A stretch of 64,000 nucleotides of DNA from Deltaproteobacteria bacterium (GTDB taxonomy: Bacteria > Desulfobacterota > Desulfarculia > Desulfarculales > Desulfarculaceae): positions 1 through 64,000 of the forward strand of contig JAHLLJ010000006.1 of assembly GCA_020444205.1 (NCBI GenBank), read 5' to 3'. Each line of letters opens with the position of its first letter. Position 1 is the first letter of the stretch. Below the pieces are notes generated by a model. The model searched no databases. It had not been told where the DNA came from and was given only the letters and a program-made list of their open reading frames with translations. Shown here one piece after another: positions 29,443-37,843 of the stretch. The position numbers and the translations under genes were made by a program.

Positions 29443-29940
29443 CTATTTGTCTACTAATATAATATTAGCGCGTGTAACATTTTTCGGTACTACTACCAAT
29501 CCCTCTCTAATATCGCCGCGTGCTAATAGTTGTTCTTGAGGTAATTTTATATATACATCATTGAGTATCTTTTGGTCATGGTCGTACATGACGACTCTCA
29601 TTTTTGTAGAATTATGTCCAGCGTGACCAGACAAGACAATATACTCATATACAAGATATTTTGGTGATTTAGGATTATCCCAATATAGTTTGACTAGTTT
29701 GATATTTTCATTGTTACTGTTGCCGACAATCGAAGGTGGCAAAATCTCATGATCATTCAAGCTAGGCGGCTTTTCTTCCCTTATTTTATTTGGAATAACG
29801 TAGTATGCAATGCCAGCCAATATAAAGAACAAAGTAACAAAACTAAAAATGTAGATTATCACTTTTTTGGTTTTAGCACTTTCAGCTTTTTTTGCGGCCC
29901 ACACATTAATTTGTTTACCTATAAAGTACAACAAAAGCAC
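29443..29940 (-). CDS. Membrane-anchored protein of unknown function
   Basis: 165 aa, N-terminal hydrophobic segments, AT-rich. Confidence 0.55.
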   Translation of the reverse strand: MLLLYFIGKQINVWAAKKAESAKTKKVIIYIFSFVTLFFILAGIAYYVIPNKIREEKPPSLNDHEILPPSIVGNSNNENIKLVKLYWDNPKSPKYLVYEYIVLSGHAGHNSTKMRVVMYDHDQKILNDVYIKLPQEQLLARGDIREGLVVVPKNVTRANIILVDK

Positions 29941-30173
29941 TAGGAATATAAATATAGCCGCGCCAATAAATCCGTACTTTTTAAGTAGTTCTTCTATAGC
30001 CGAACTGAACCAAGCAGATGTAGTTAACGATTCCAGATGCTAATCCTCGCGCGATGGTAAGGGTATCGCTATTTATAGGCTCGCCAAATTTTTGCGTGCC
30101 TAAAAGACTAGTGCATTTATACCAAGCATTTATGACGTATCATAAATTAACACCGCTTTTAATTATTAGATGC

Positions 30174-30596
30174 CTATTTGTTTTGCTTCTTGAATTTGTC
30201 GAAATTGAAATTAACTGCTTTTGTTGGCCATAGTTTATATCCATAGTTTTCTTCTCCCGTATAGCGAGTAGGATTAAGGCTCATCACATAATCATAAATT
30301 TCCTGTGTAATGCGGGAGGAAGGTGTTTCATTATATAAAATTATTTCACGCCTATACATTTTTTTATCTCGGTGCCACCACAATTTTCCAGCCACGGCAT
30401 TAGTTTGGTCCTTGCCAGGATCAGTTATGCGTTTTACCGCGGGATCACCAGGCATTATTTCGCATGGAACATTTATAGCTTCTGCTATGGATGCCGCCAA
30501 ACATAGCATCACCATTATCGATAATATAATAAGTACTCTACTCATCATCGCTTGGTTCCTCCAACCCCAGATTATACGGCGCCACCTACGTTTCAC
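30174..30596 (-). CDS. Secreted small protein, surface-adhesin-E-like
   Basis: Signal-like MMSRVLIILSIMVMLCLAASIAEA; DKKMYRREIILYNETPSSRITQEIYDYV. Confidence 0.5.
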   Translation of the reverse strand: MKRRWRRIIWGWRNQAMMSRVLIILSIMVMLCLAASIAEAINVPCEIMPGDPAVKRITDPGKDQTNAVAGKLWWHRDKKMYRREIILYNETPSSRITQEIYDYVMSLNPTRYTGEENYGYKLWPTKAVNFNFDKFKKQNK

Positions 30597-30767
30597 TTAA
30601 TTTGAAGTCTTCTAAAAGACCATTGTGATCACTGGCGCTTAGTTAACTCCTCAGTATCAGAGTTGCTTCTCCTTGCCCTTGTCCGCCCCTACCGTTGGAC
30701 GCCATCGTCTAAACGGTGAGGTTGTTGGGGTGTCCAGGCAACCTGCCGCCTGGGCGCCACTACGTCC

Positions 30768-30926
30768 TCACTTCTTCTTTTCGTTCCTCTTCGTGGCAGC
30801 ACGCTTCTTTGCCGCAGGTTTCTTCTTAGCCGGCGTCTGCGCCAGAGCGCTGCCCGCAGCGGACTTGGAGGCCTTGCTGGCGCGCTTATCGGTTAGCGTT
30901 TTGGAAGCGCCGGTAGCTGCTTTCAC
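30768..30926 (-). CDS. Small Lys/Ala-rich basic protein (absent from ORF track)
   Basis: GTG start after GGAGG: MKAATGASKTLTDKRASKASKSAAGSALAQTPAKKKPAAKKRAATKRNEKKK. Confidence 0.6.
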   Translation of the reverse strand: MKAATGASKTLTDKRASKASKSAAGSALAQTPAKKKPAAKKRAATKRNEKKK

Positions 30927-30957
30927 GCTGGCACCTCCACATGCGGGCTGTAATGGT

Positions 30958-31230
30958 CTACATATGCTGATGCAGCCAATCGTTGCATTCCTTGCTTAAA
31001 TTCTGGGTCGCCCAGGCTCCCGATAGCGCAACCACCATGAGGTGATCATTGTTGTCAATATACTGCTTCAATTCGTCGCGTATGTCGGATGGGCTTTTAT
31101 CGGTTACGACCAACCACGTTGAATCCAGATAATGCCACCAGGTGCTCCCCACTTTTTTGATGCCATCATATAGGGGTTTATAATCTTTTCCGGGCTTGTT
31201 GAGGTCGTAACCAATCAATCTAACAGCCAT
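30958..31230 (-). CDS. SinR-family / Cas2-like ferredoxin-fold small protein
   Basis: MAVRLIGYDLNKPGKDYKPLYDGIKKVGSTWWHYLDSTWLVVTDKSPSDIRDELKQYIDNNDHLMVVALSG. Confidence 0.65.
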   Translation of the reverse strand: MAVRLIGYDLNKPGKDYKPLYDGIKKVGSTWWHYLDSTWLVVTDKSPSDIRDELKQYIDNNDHLMVVALSGAWATQNLSKECNDWLHQHM

Positions 31231-31290
31231 ATCTTTCTCCCTGGGCAGGCAGATTTATGGTCAAATACGATTTTATTTGTTATGCATGAT

Positions 31291-31611
31291 CTATCTACGG
31301 TCCAAGCCATCCCTAGTCATCCACAGCGTGGAGGTGGATCCAGCTGGCCGCACTTCCATCATGTCGCTGAACATTGAAACATCTTTTAAAAACACTTTAA
31401 TCCCCGGTTTGACAATAGTGCAGCGCCGACCATCCATCATTTTAACAAAGGCTATCTTGTCCTTTTGCACGGCGTAGGTGATAGCCTGGTCTAGGTACTT
31501 TTTACTAGTGCAGGCGATCGCATTTTTTTTGGTGTAGTACTCACCAGCTGAAGCAAGTGCCGGAGCTAAAAGAGAAAAGATTATCATCCCACAAAAAAGC
31601 AATCTTTTCAT
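31291..31611 (-). CDS. Small secreted protein, paralog of the adjacent gene
   Basis: MKRLLFCGMIIFSLLAPALASA signal; IACTSKKYLDQAITYAVQKDKIAFVKMMDGRRCTIVKPGIKV. Confidence 0.6.
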   Translation of the reverse strand: MKRLLFCGMIIFSLLAPALASAGEYYTKKNAIACTSKKYLDQAITYAVQKDKIAFVKMMDGRRCTIVKPGIKVFLKDVSMFSDMMEVRPAGSTSTLWMTRDGLDRR

Positions 31612-31618
31612 AGCCCCC

Positions 31619-31939
31619 TCACTTGTTGTAATTGTGCAACTCGGTGTATCCCGACCCTGCTTCGCCAAAAACGCTTACCTTGACGAGACCGGTGGCGTGC
31701 CCTTCTTCCAAGTAAACGATGCGCCCCTTCCCATACACTTTACATCTGCCGCTTGACACCATTCCCTTCACGGCATCGCGGTTTCCCCTTGCCACGAGCT
31801 GAGTCGCCATCTGATAAGAAGACTTGCTGTTGCAGATCAGGGTGGGCGCCCCCAACTCCACTAGGTCGTCCGCCCAAGACGGAACACACCACAATATCGC
31901 CACTGAGGCGGCTAATAAAACTGATAGAAGTTTTTTCAT
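31619..31939 (-). CDS. Small secreted protein, paralog of the adjacent gene
   Basis: MKKLLSVLLAASVAILWCVPSWA signal; LICNSKSSYQMATQLVARGNRDAVKGMVSSGRCKVYGKGRIV. Confidence 0.6.
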   Translation of the reverse strand: MKKLLSVLLAASVAILWCVPSWADDLVELGAPTLICNSKSSYQMATQLVARGNRDAVKGMVSSGRCKVYGKGRIVYLEEGHATGLVKVSVFGEAGSGYTELHNYNK

Positions 31940-32012
31940 GGTTTCCCCTCGGTGGTTGCTGCGAATAGGCTAGCCTGTGCTCAGCAAGCCACATCTTGCC
32001 CCCTTTTATGGT

Positions 32013-32654
32013 CTAGAGGTCAAGTACGTACTCAGCCCAGTGCTGTTCAGCAACTAGAGCCAGAGGAAATCCTTTTCCCTTGATCTTTACTGCCGTTTCT
32101 ATCTTCCGGCCGTAGGAGCTGTGTGCCCAGTCTCGGCTTCCCAGGTCTCCTATGACCACGTAGTGCGTCTTCTGGGTCGGCCTTTTCACAGCCATGCCTC
32201 CCAGCTGCTCGACCATTGCATGGCATTCCGGGCGCGTGCCAGACACAAACTGCCCTGTGAAGCAGAAGATACGATCTTCGAAAACCACGTCTGGAGGAGG
32301 GTCGTCCAAAGGCAAAGAAGTTGAGATATTTTTGGGTGAAGGACCATTCCCTATGGGACCTGTCAATTGGTTCAACGTGTCCAAAAGCTCTACCTGCTCA
32401 TCGGCATCGAGCTTGCCATCAACCAGCATCTCGCAAACCCGCCCATAAAGGATGTTGGCCGGCCATTGTCCGGTAACCTCTCGGTTGGCACTTAGCCACT
32501 TGAGTAGTGCTTCTGCTTCTGCCTGGTTAACCACGCCATCGGCGGCCATGCCTTTGCAAACGCCAATGAGTTCATCGACGCTGCGATCCCGCCTTCTCGT
32601 CCGGTTGAATATCAGACTTCTCGGTTGGCCCTGTTCATCCAGCTTGCTTACCAC
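32013..32654 (-). CDS. BRCT-domain protein with an N-terminal helical (TerB-like) segment
   Basis: FEDRIFCFTGQFVSGTRPECHAMVEQLGGMAVKRPTQKTHYVVIGDLGSRDWAHSSYGRKIETAVKI. Confidence 0.8.
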   Translation of the reverse strand: MVSKLDEQGQPRSLIFNRTRRRDRSVDELIGVCKGMAADGVVNQAEAEALLKWLSANREVTGQWPANILYGRVCEMLVDGKLDADEQVELLDTLNQLTGPIGNGPSPKNISTSLPLDDPPPDVVFEDRIFCFTGQFVSGTRPECHAMVEQLGGMAVKRPTQKTHYVVIGDLGSRDWAHSSYGRKIETAVKIKGKGFPLALVAEQHWAEYVLDL

Positions 32655-32699
32655 AACACTTCATCTCCCTGAGCAGGTAGGTATGGTTAGGCCTGGTTT

Positions 32700-32860
32700 T
32701 TGTGAGGGATTGTGATTAGATACCAAGGAAGTTAAAGCGGCCCCCACCAGCTAAAACGTGTGTCTGATCGATCTCAGGAGCAGGCGAACCACCAAATCCC
32801 CTGGAATTTTCTAGACAAGCGGAATGATAGCCTGTGTTTTAGGTGATAGTCAATCCTTGG
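32700..32860. repeat. Dispersed repeat family B
   Basis: GTGAGGGATTGTGATTAGA...CCCCACCAGCTAAAA...CTAGACAAGCGGAATGATAGCCTGTGTTTTAGGTGATAGTCAATCC; resembles 25838-25950 and 26390-26470. Confidence 0.5.
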
Positions 32861-32938
32861 GCCCTTCCTCCAGCTTCAGCACCAGGCTGAGCAGGCCGGC
32901 CGCGGCCGTGATAAGGGCAGTGGCCACCAGGTGTCTAA

Positions 32939-33250
32939 TCATTCGGCCGCCTTCCCATTGCCTTTGCGCTCGGCCAACAACTTTTGGGCCTTAAGGAGGT
33001 TTTGCCGCATTTCTTCGATGTAGTCATCCTCCCCAGCTGCCCCAAATACTTCAAGTGCTGCGCGATAGGCCTCCACGGTTAGTTCCAGCTTTTCCGTCCT
33101 ACGCTCATGATCGCCCCCAGGCTGGCTTGCGCATTGCCCAGGCTTTTGCCGTTCATAGCCACCTTCGGCAGGTAGACCCGAGCCTCCTCCTCGATGAGAC
33201 GATGGTAGAATCCCAGGGCACCCTCTTAGCAATATGTCAGATATGCCTTG
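32939..33250 (-). pseudogene. Frameshifted remnant of a TPR-like protein
   Basis: Upstream frame GFYHRLIEEEARVYLPKVAMNGKSLGNAQASLGAI continues in another frame as TEKLELTVEAYRAALEVFGAAGEDDYIEEMRQNLLKAQKLLAE. Confidence 0.5.
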
Positions 33251-33414
33251 GTGTAAAATTACGGTCTAATCAGTACTGGAAGGCCGTCCTGTTGCCGGAC
33301 TCGTTGCCGAAGCTTTAGAGATGTATCTGGCCAGACACAAATAGGCAACCGACACATTAATATTAAGCAGTTAGCACCATTTAAATTTGAATCCAAATAT
33401 TTGAATAGACCGAT

Positions 33415-34581
33415 TTATAACTTTATTGAATTGGATGAACGTTCGATTTTCGACACTTCACCATCGGGCTTAATCCATATTCTTATGTATCCAACCTCAG
33501 CGGAACCATCATCAATCACCGTCCAAGTGGAAGAATCTCTTCTAAGCTGATCCGCTATCCTTTTTTTATAGTATCTGTGCAGTTTATCGGTATTATTAAT
33601 ACTCGATGTAATGTAAATCGTATCGCATACTTCTTGATAAACTTTTATCTGTTCTACGGTGGGGAGTCCTTCGATAGTCCGGTCGAATGGAGCAATCAGA
33701 CCCACAGTGTTATGCGTTTTAGTTAATTCTTCCCATATTGGTTCATAAAATCCATTTTCTGAACCGTGATGTGAAACCTTAAAAATATTTGCATTTATAC
33801 TTGGTATTTCATCACACGTATAAATCCTTTTCCATCCTATTTTCTCATCCAACTCGACTTCAAGATCACCACCAAGTACAATCTTAATCTGTCCAAAATG
33901 TATTAACAGCACGACTGATATACGATTTAACGCGCTGTCTCTAATAGGAACACTTATTTCCCCTGTCTTTGCGATTGAATTAAAAAGTGCTTCTGTATAT
34001 TTTCTCTCGCTGTCAAATGAGGGACTGAGTGCAAGTATTGACGTATCTACCCAACCAAAATTTTTAGTATAAACTTTAGTCGGCATAACAACATTAGTTA
34101 GCTCTGTAAGCTTCTTACCAGTGGCTCCCTCAGCGACAGCTTTCTCCATGGCTTTTAAAACGGGTATAAACCCCTCTAGTTTGTCGTATCCTGCAATTCT
34201 TTCTCTTGCCAAATATTTCTTTAATTCAACAGTTCCATGCCCCGCATACCAGCAGACACGCTGAACGTTACCTCGATAATATTGCAGTATTGAATCAAGC
34301 CCTAGGTAGTGATCTTTATGGGGATGGGTCAATAGTAAAAAGCTAATTTTATCTAAATCAGGATACAAATATTTTAAATACTCTAAAGGTAAGACATAAT
34401 TTGTATCATTAATTCTGCTCTGACACGAATCTATTATTCCAACACCAACTCCAGGGATATTTAATATTATGCTTTCTCCATATCCAGGACCTATTATTGT
34501 AATTTCAACTTCTTCATCAGATGGCAAATTTTTTGATAAACTTGGAAACAGTTCATCCGCGCTATCAGCCTTAATTGCCAT
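33415..34581 (-). CDS. ComEC-type metallo-beta-lactamase-fold hydrolase
   Basis: LLLTHPHKDHYLGLDSIL (HxHxDH), GGDLEVELD, KVSHHGSENGFYE; AT-rich. Confidence 0.85.
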   Translation of the reverse strand: MAIKADSADELFPSLSKNLPSDEEVEITIIGPGYGESIILNIPGVGVGIIDSCQSRINDTNYVLPLEYLKYLYPDLDKISFLLLTHPHKDHYLGLDSILQYYRGNVQRVCWYAGHGTVELKKYLARERIAGYDKLEGFIPVLKAMEKAVAEGATGKKLTELTNVVMPTKVYTKNFGWVDTSILALSPSFDSERKYTEALFNSIAKTGEISVPIRDSALNRISVVLLIHFGQIKIVLGGDLEVELDEKIGWKRIYTCDEIPSINANIFKVSHHGSENGFYEPIWEELTKTHNTVGLIAPFDRTIEGLPTVEQIKVYQEVCDTIYITSSINNTDKLHRYYKKRIADQLRRDSSTWTVIDDGSAEVGYIRIWIKPDGEVSKIERSSNSIKL

Positions 34582-35143
34582 CTAAAAACAACCGCTTATA
34601 TGCATTCTCTGCTCTATCTTGAAGGGATTCATTCCAAATAAGAGGAGATGAGAATTCAATAGAACTATCAGGAACTTTCCTACCATTAGAAAATATTTTC
34701 GTTAAAACATAATATGCAAAAGTTGATCCTTCGAAAATATACAATTTTAATTCATCCAAATCATATCTTTTTTTCAACCTATTAATTGAAAACCTGGCGA
34801 TACTTTTTAACCCATCCAGGTCTTCAAGAACTGCCTCGAAATATAAAAAACCTTCATCTACGGCAGTAATTGTCCCCTTCCACCAGTTTTCCATATACTC
34901 GTATGGAACATCGGAAGTTGATGAGTAATCTAGTGTCTCCTTATTTAGCTCCTTAGCCAATTCCTGTAACGTGCTGCCATCGGTACCAGCGATTTTTAAA
35001 TCAGAAAATGGCTCGGTTCCCTCAAGAGGAGACGAGGTTTGATCGGAGCCAATAACAAGAGGTGCTTCCCACAAGTCAGGCTTTGCGAGGTCATCATAAG
35101 AGTCACTTTGTATTGGCTGGGGATTTGTAGACAGATAAGACAT
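34571..35143 (-). CDS. Uncharacterised protein in MBL operon
   Basis: ATG at 35143 (MSYLSTNPQPIQSDSYDDLAKPDLWEAPLV...); overlaps MBL gene start. Confidence 0.7.
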   Translation of the reverse strand: MSYLSTNPQPIQSDSYDDLAKPDLWEAPLVIGSDQTSSPLEGTEPFSDLKIAGTDGSTLQELAKELNKETLDYSSTSDVPYEYMENWWKGTITAVDEGFLYFEAVLEDLDGLKSIARFSINRLKKRYDLDELKLYIFEGSTFAYYVLTKIFSNGRKVPDSSIEFSSPLIWNESLQDRAENAYKRLFLDGN

Positions 35144-35153
35144 CGTAAGCTCT

Positions 35154-35840
35154 CTAGTGAATTGACCTGCCAATAAGATCAAGAATTTGATTTGTCCTCG
35201 CCAAATCAAGATCAAAATTACTTGAAATCACTTCGCTTGCAAACTTCAAATTTTTTTCAGACAAATCTCTGTGGTAATTAAACGTTACAACAACTCCTTC
35301 TTTATCTTTATCAACTTTACCGTTGATAGAACAATTTAAGGAACCATCAGGAATTTCTTGTTTTACAGAGGCCCCAACTAAAAATTCGTCAGTAAAACAA
35401 TTTGTCAGGGTCGCATTGTCACCAACAAAAATTTCCCTCAGTTTCATGGCAACGTTATTGGCTTCAATAAAACCAACAAAATTGATACCCACAGCTTTAG
35501 CTGGCGTGTGGCTTAGCATTAAACATACACGTAATACAGCATTTTTTAATTCATCAAAATAACTAGGGTTGGTAGTGCCTTGTTCAAATTTGCGTAACTC
35601 CACCTTTAAAACACTGGACTCAAAGTTAACAATTGCCTTGGTAGGCTCGATACTAATAATAGGCCCTTTTTCAATGAATAAAGTTTCTCCCTCAAGTTCA
35701 ATCTTTTGTTTTTTTGTTCTTTGAGATTTTGCCCATTGTGTTTCTTGTATAGGAAGAATTTTGTATCTTTCAAACCACTCCGGGTGGAAGATCGGAGGGT
35801 TAAAGTTGCCTTGTATGACAATTGCCGCTGTATTTATCAT
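35154..35840 (-). CDS. Uncharacterised protein, first gene of the MBL operon
   Basis: 228 aa, IQGNFNPPIFHPEWFERYKILPIQETQWA; stop lies 10 nt before the next start. Confidence 0.7.
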   Translation of the reverse strand: MINTAAIVIQGNFNPPIFHPEWFERYKILPIQETQWAKSQRTKKQKIELEGETLFIEKGPIISIEPTKAIVNFESSVLKVELRKFEQGTTNPSYFDELKNAVLRVCLMLSHTPAKAVGINFVGFIEANNVAMKLREIFVGDNATLTNCFTDEFLVGASVKQEIPDGSLNCSINGKVDKDKEGVVVTFNYHRDLSEKNLKFASEVISSNFDLDLARTNQILDLIGRSIH

Positions 35841-36459
35841 AATAGCGCTCTTATTAGTTAAAAAAGCAGTGGCTTAAAAAGCTTAGAGTAAAGTCAATCG
35901 AGGCAGAGGGAGCGATTATCTGCGAAGCATTATCATAATGCGTCAGATCTACTTTACACTCAAGATTGTGCAATATGGCACAGTACTCAATTTGGCAAGG
36001 AGTCTACCACACACCGTCTGCATGCAACAAATATTACTCAGGGCAGTCTCCCAAGACCTGGTAGGAGCCACGACAGGCTCACGGTAGGCCGTGGAATGAT
36101 TTACGCCATGGCAAGACATGCAACGGCTATCAGGTAGACCCACAGACATAATCATATTGGCTGTCTTAGTCTGCCTAAACATAAGCCCAATAAATTCCAA
36201 CAATCTCAATTATAACGCAATATCATTGTCAACGGGTGGTGGCGGGGAGTGCCACCGGCTCGGCCCGTCTGGCCGCGGCCTCGGCCGCCCGGCCCTTATT
36301 GGCCAAATTTCCGCTTGATCTTCTGTCATCACCTTCTCCTCAAGGGAAAATTTGTTCTGGATTATGCGGCCTAAACCACCCTCCCGGGGCAGGCAGGGCG
36401 TGGTCAGGTGGGTTTTCTCGGTGCGGGCTTCTTACGCCGCCGCCACTTAGCCAGATCGA

Positions 36460-36849
36460 TTATCCGGCCTTTTTGTTTCTACTCTTAGTCCCCCTGCTAG
36501 GGGCCTGAGCAGACAAGTATCCCTTAATCCAGCCTATTAGTTGGTCACGACCAGATTTTTCCAGATTTGCCAATTCAGGTAGAAGCGGCTGCAGCCAATC
36601 AGGCACAGCATGCAAGGGTCCCGCCGGCTCGGCATTACTAGATGCGACCAATGCATCCAAATTTGCACCAAGGCGAGATAGTGCAGCCAGAGAGTCAACT
36701 GAAAGCCTATCGGTTTCGCCATTCTCTAACCGAATGTAGGTTCTTTCAGCCATGCCAATTTGGCTGGAAAAATCTTTCTGACTCATACCAGTAGTCAGCC
36801 TAAACCTCTTTAATTGCGAGGCAAATGTAGAACTGCCACTTTTTACCAT
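36460..36849 (-). CDS. XRE/CI-like phage repressor
   Basis: LKRFRLTTGMSQKDFSSQIGMAERTYIRLENGETDRLSVDSLAALSRLGANLDALV. Confidence 0.88.
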   Translation of the reverse strand: MVKSGSSTFASQLKRFRLTTGMSQKDFSSQIGMAERTYIRLENGETDRLSVDSLAALSRLGANLDALVASSNAEPAGPLHAVPDWLQPLLPELANLEKSGRDQLIGWIKGYLSAQAPSRGTKSRNKKAG

Positions 36850-36856
36850 TTTACCG

Positions 36857-36886
36857 TTGACAATCCTGCCAAATTGGCACTATCCT
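36857..36886 (+). promoter_or_regulatory. Early-direction promoter with palindromic operator between -35 and -10
   Basis: TTGACA (36857-36862), 18-nt spacer, TATCCT (36881-36886); spacer holds TGCCAAATTGGCA (36867-36879). Confidence 0.6.
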
Positions 36887-36924
36887 CTACCCGTACACCA
36901 CAGCCAACCGGGAGAGACCAACCC

Positions 36925-37098
36925 ATGTCCAAAACCGACAAACCCATTGAGTCCTTCGTGCCCAATTCCACTCGCGGCCATGAATGCCTCGACCTAATCA
37001 ACTCCCTCCGCGCCTTGGACACCCCAGAAGACGACATCAGACGCGCGGCGCTCATTTACTGGACGGGTATGGAACCTTCCCTGTCTCAAGGAGCTTAA
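36925..37098 (+). CDS. Small phage early protein, unknown
   Basis: MSKTDKPIESFVPNSTRGHECLDLINSLRALDTPEDDIRRAALIYWTGMEPSLSQGA; first + strand ORF after the repressor. Confidence 0.55.
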   Translation: MSKTDKPIESFVPNSTRGHECLDLINSLRALDTPEDDIRRAALIYWTGMEPSLSQGA

Positions 37099-37120
37099 TC
37101 CGATGACCGCCGCCACACCC

Positions 37121-37426
37121 TCATGCCCGCCTTCCCATATGTGCGATTGCATAATCGTGGGCTTTGACATTTGCGAAACCCAAACGTCCTTTTGCATCGG
37201 GACGCCGTCCGTTGGCCCTGCACCAGGTCAAGAACTCTTCGACGTCCACCTCGACCTTGACGAAGATATTTCCCTGGCCCTCGACAAGGGCCTTCGCCTT
37301 TTCAAAACCCTTCGCGAAGTCGGCATGGGTGTGGGGCAACTTTTCGCTGTCGTCGCAGGCGGCGCGAAAGGCCTCATACCTTCCCTCTTCGATCCAGAGA
37401 ATCCCGAAAAAAATAGGCTGTTCCAT
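37121..37426 (-). CDS. Small phage protein, unknown
   Basis: ATG at 37426 after AAGGAGGGGGG: MEQPIFFGILWIEEGRYEAFRAACDDSEKLPHTHADFAKGFEKAKALVEGQGNIFVKVEVDVEEFLTWCRANG. Confidence 0.6.
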   Translation of the reverse strand: MEQPIFFGILWIEEGRYEAFRAACDDSEKLPHTHADFAKGFEKAKALVEGQGNIFVKVEVDVEEFLTWCRANGRRPDAKGRLGFANVKAHDYAIAHMGRRA

Positions 37427-37528
37427 CCCCCCTCCTTGCATAACCGGAAGACCACCGACCAATGAACAACCCCAAGCGCAACAAAACCAACGCCTGGCCA
37501 AGCTGGACGCCCGGGATGGAAGGTAACC

Positions 37529-37843
37529 ATGCCTGAGCAAGCCCACTCCCCCATCGTCACGGTCGCACCGGTTGTCCCAGCTAACCATATTCCAGCCTGG
37601 AGAGCAATAGTCCGCTCCCTGCCCACATCGCCCCGCCAAAAGATCAACGGAGCGCGGGAAATGCTCTTTGGCAAGACCTTCCGGGAAATGGAGATGGAGC
37701 TGGGCTACGCGGAGAACTACCTGCACAAGATCCTGAACATCGACGGCTGGTCCAACAAGGCCCGGGCGGCCATGGCCGGCTACATCTACTGCGACCTCGC
37801 CGATATCTGGACCCCTGATCATACGCTAAGGGTGGAGCAATAG
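37529..37843 (+). CDS. HTH-like small phage regulatory protein
   Basis: EMLFGKTFREMEMELGYAENYLHKILNIDGWSNKARAAMAGYIYCDL. Confidence 0.55.
   Translation: MPEQAHSPIVTVAPVVPANHIPAWRAIVRSLPTSPRQKINGAREMLFGKTFREMEMELGYAENYLHKILNIDGWSNKARAAMAGYIYCDLADIWTPDHTLRVEQ

Noticed and set aside
22612-29457. Small ORFs such as 22612-22890, 26347-26607, 27707-28132 and 29109-29457 as proteins
   Set aside because: They lie on family A repeats, and the shared similarity is at DNA level in changing frames; treated as noncoding repeats.
22553-32860. Integron attC sites
   Set aside because: Gene-plus-repeat layout is suggestive, but no consistent RYYYAAC/GTTRRRY pairs at repeat ends, units are up to about 360 bp, and the only integrase is phage-type, not IntI-like.
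36232-36310. GC-rich GGCCG repeats before the repressor as a regulatory element
   Set aside because: Simple compositional GC-richness without clear symmetric or repeated units.
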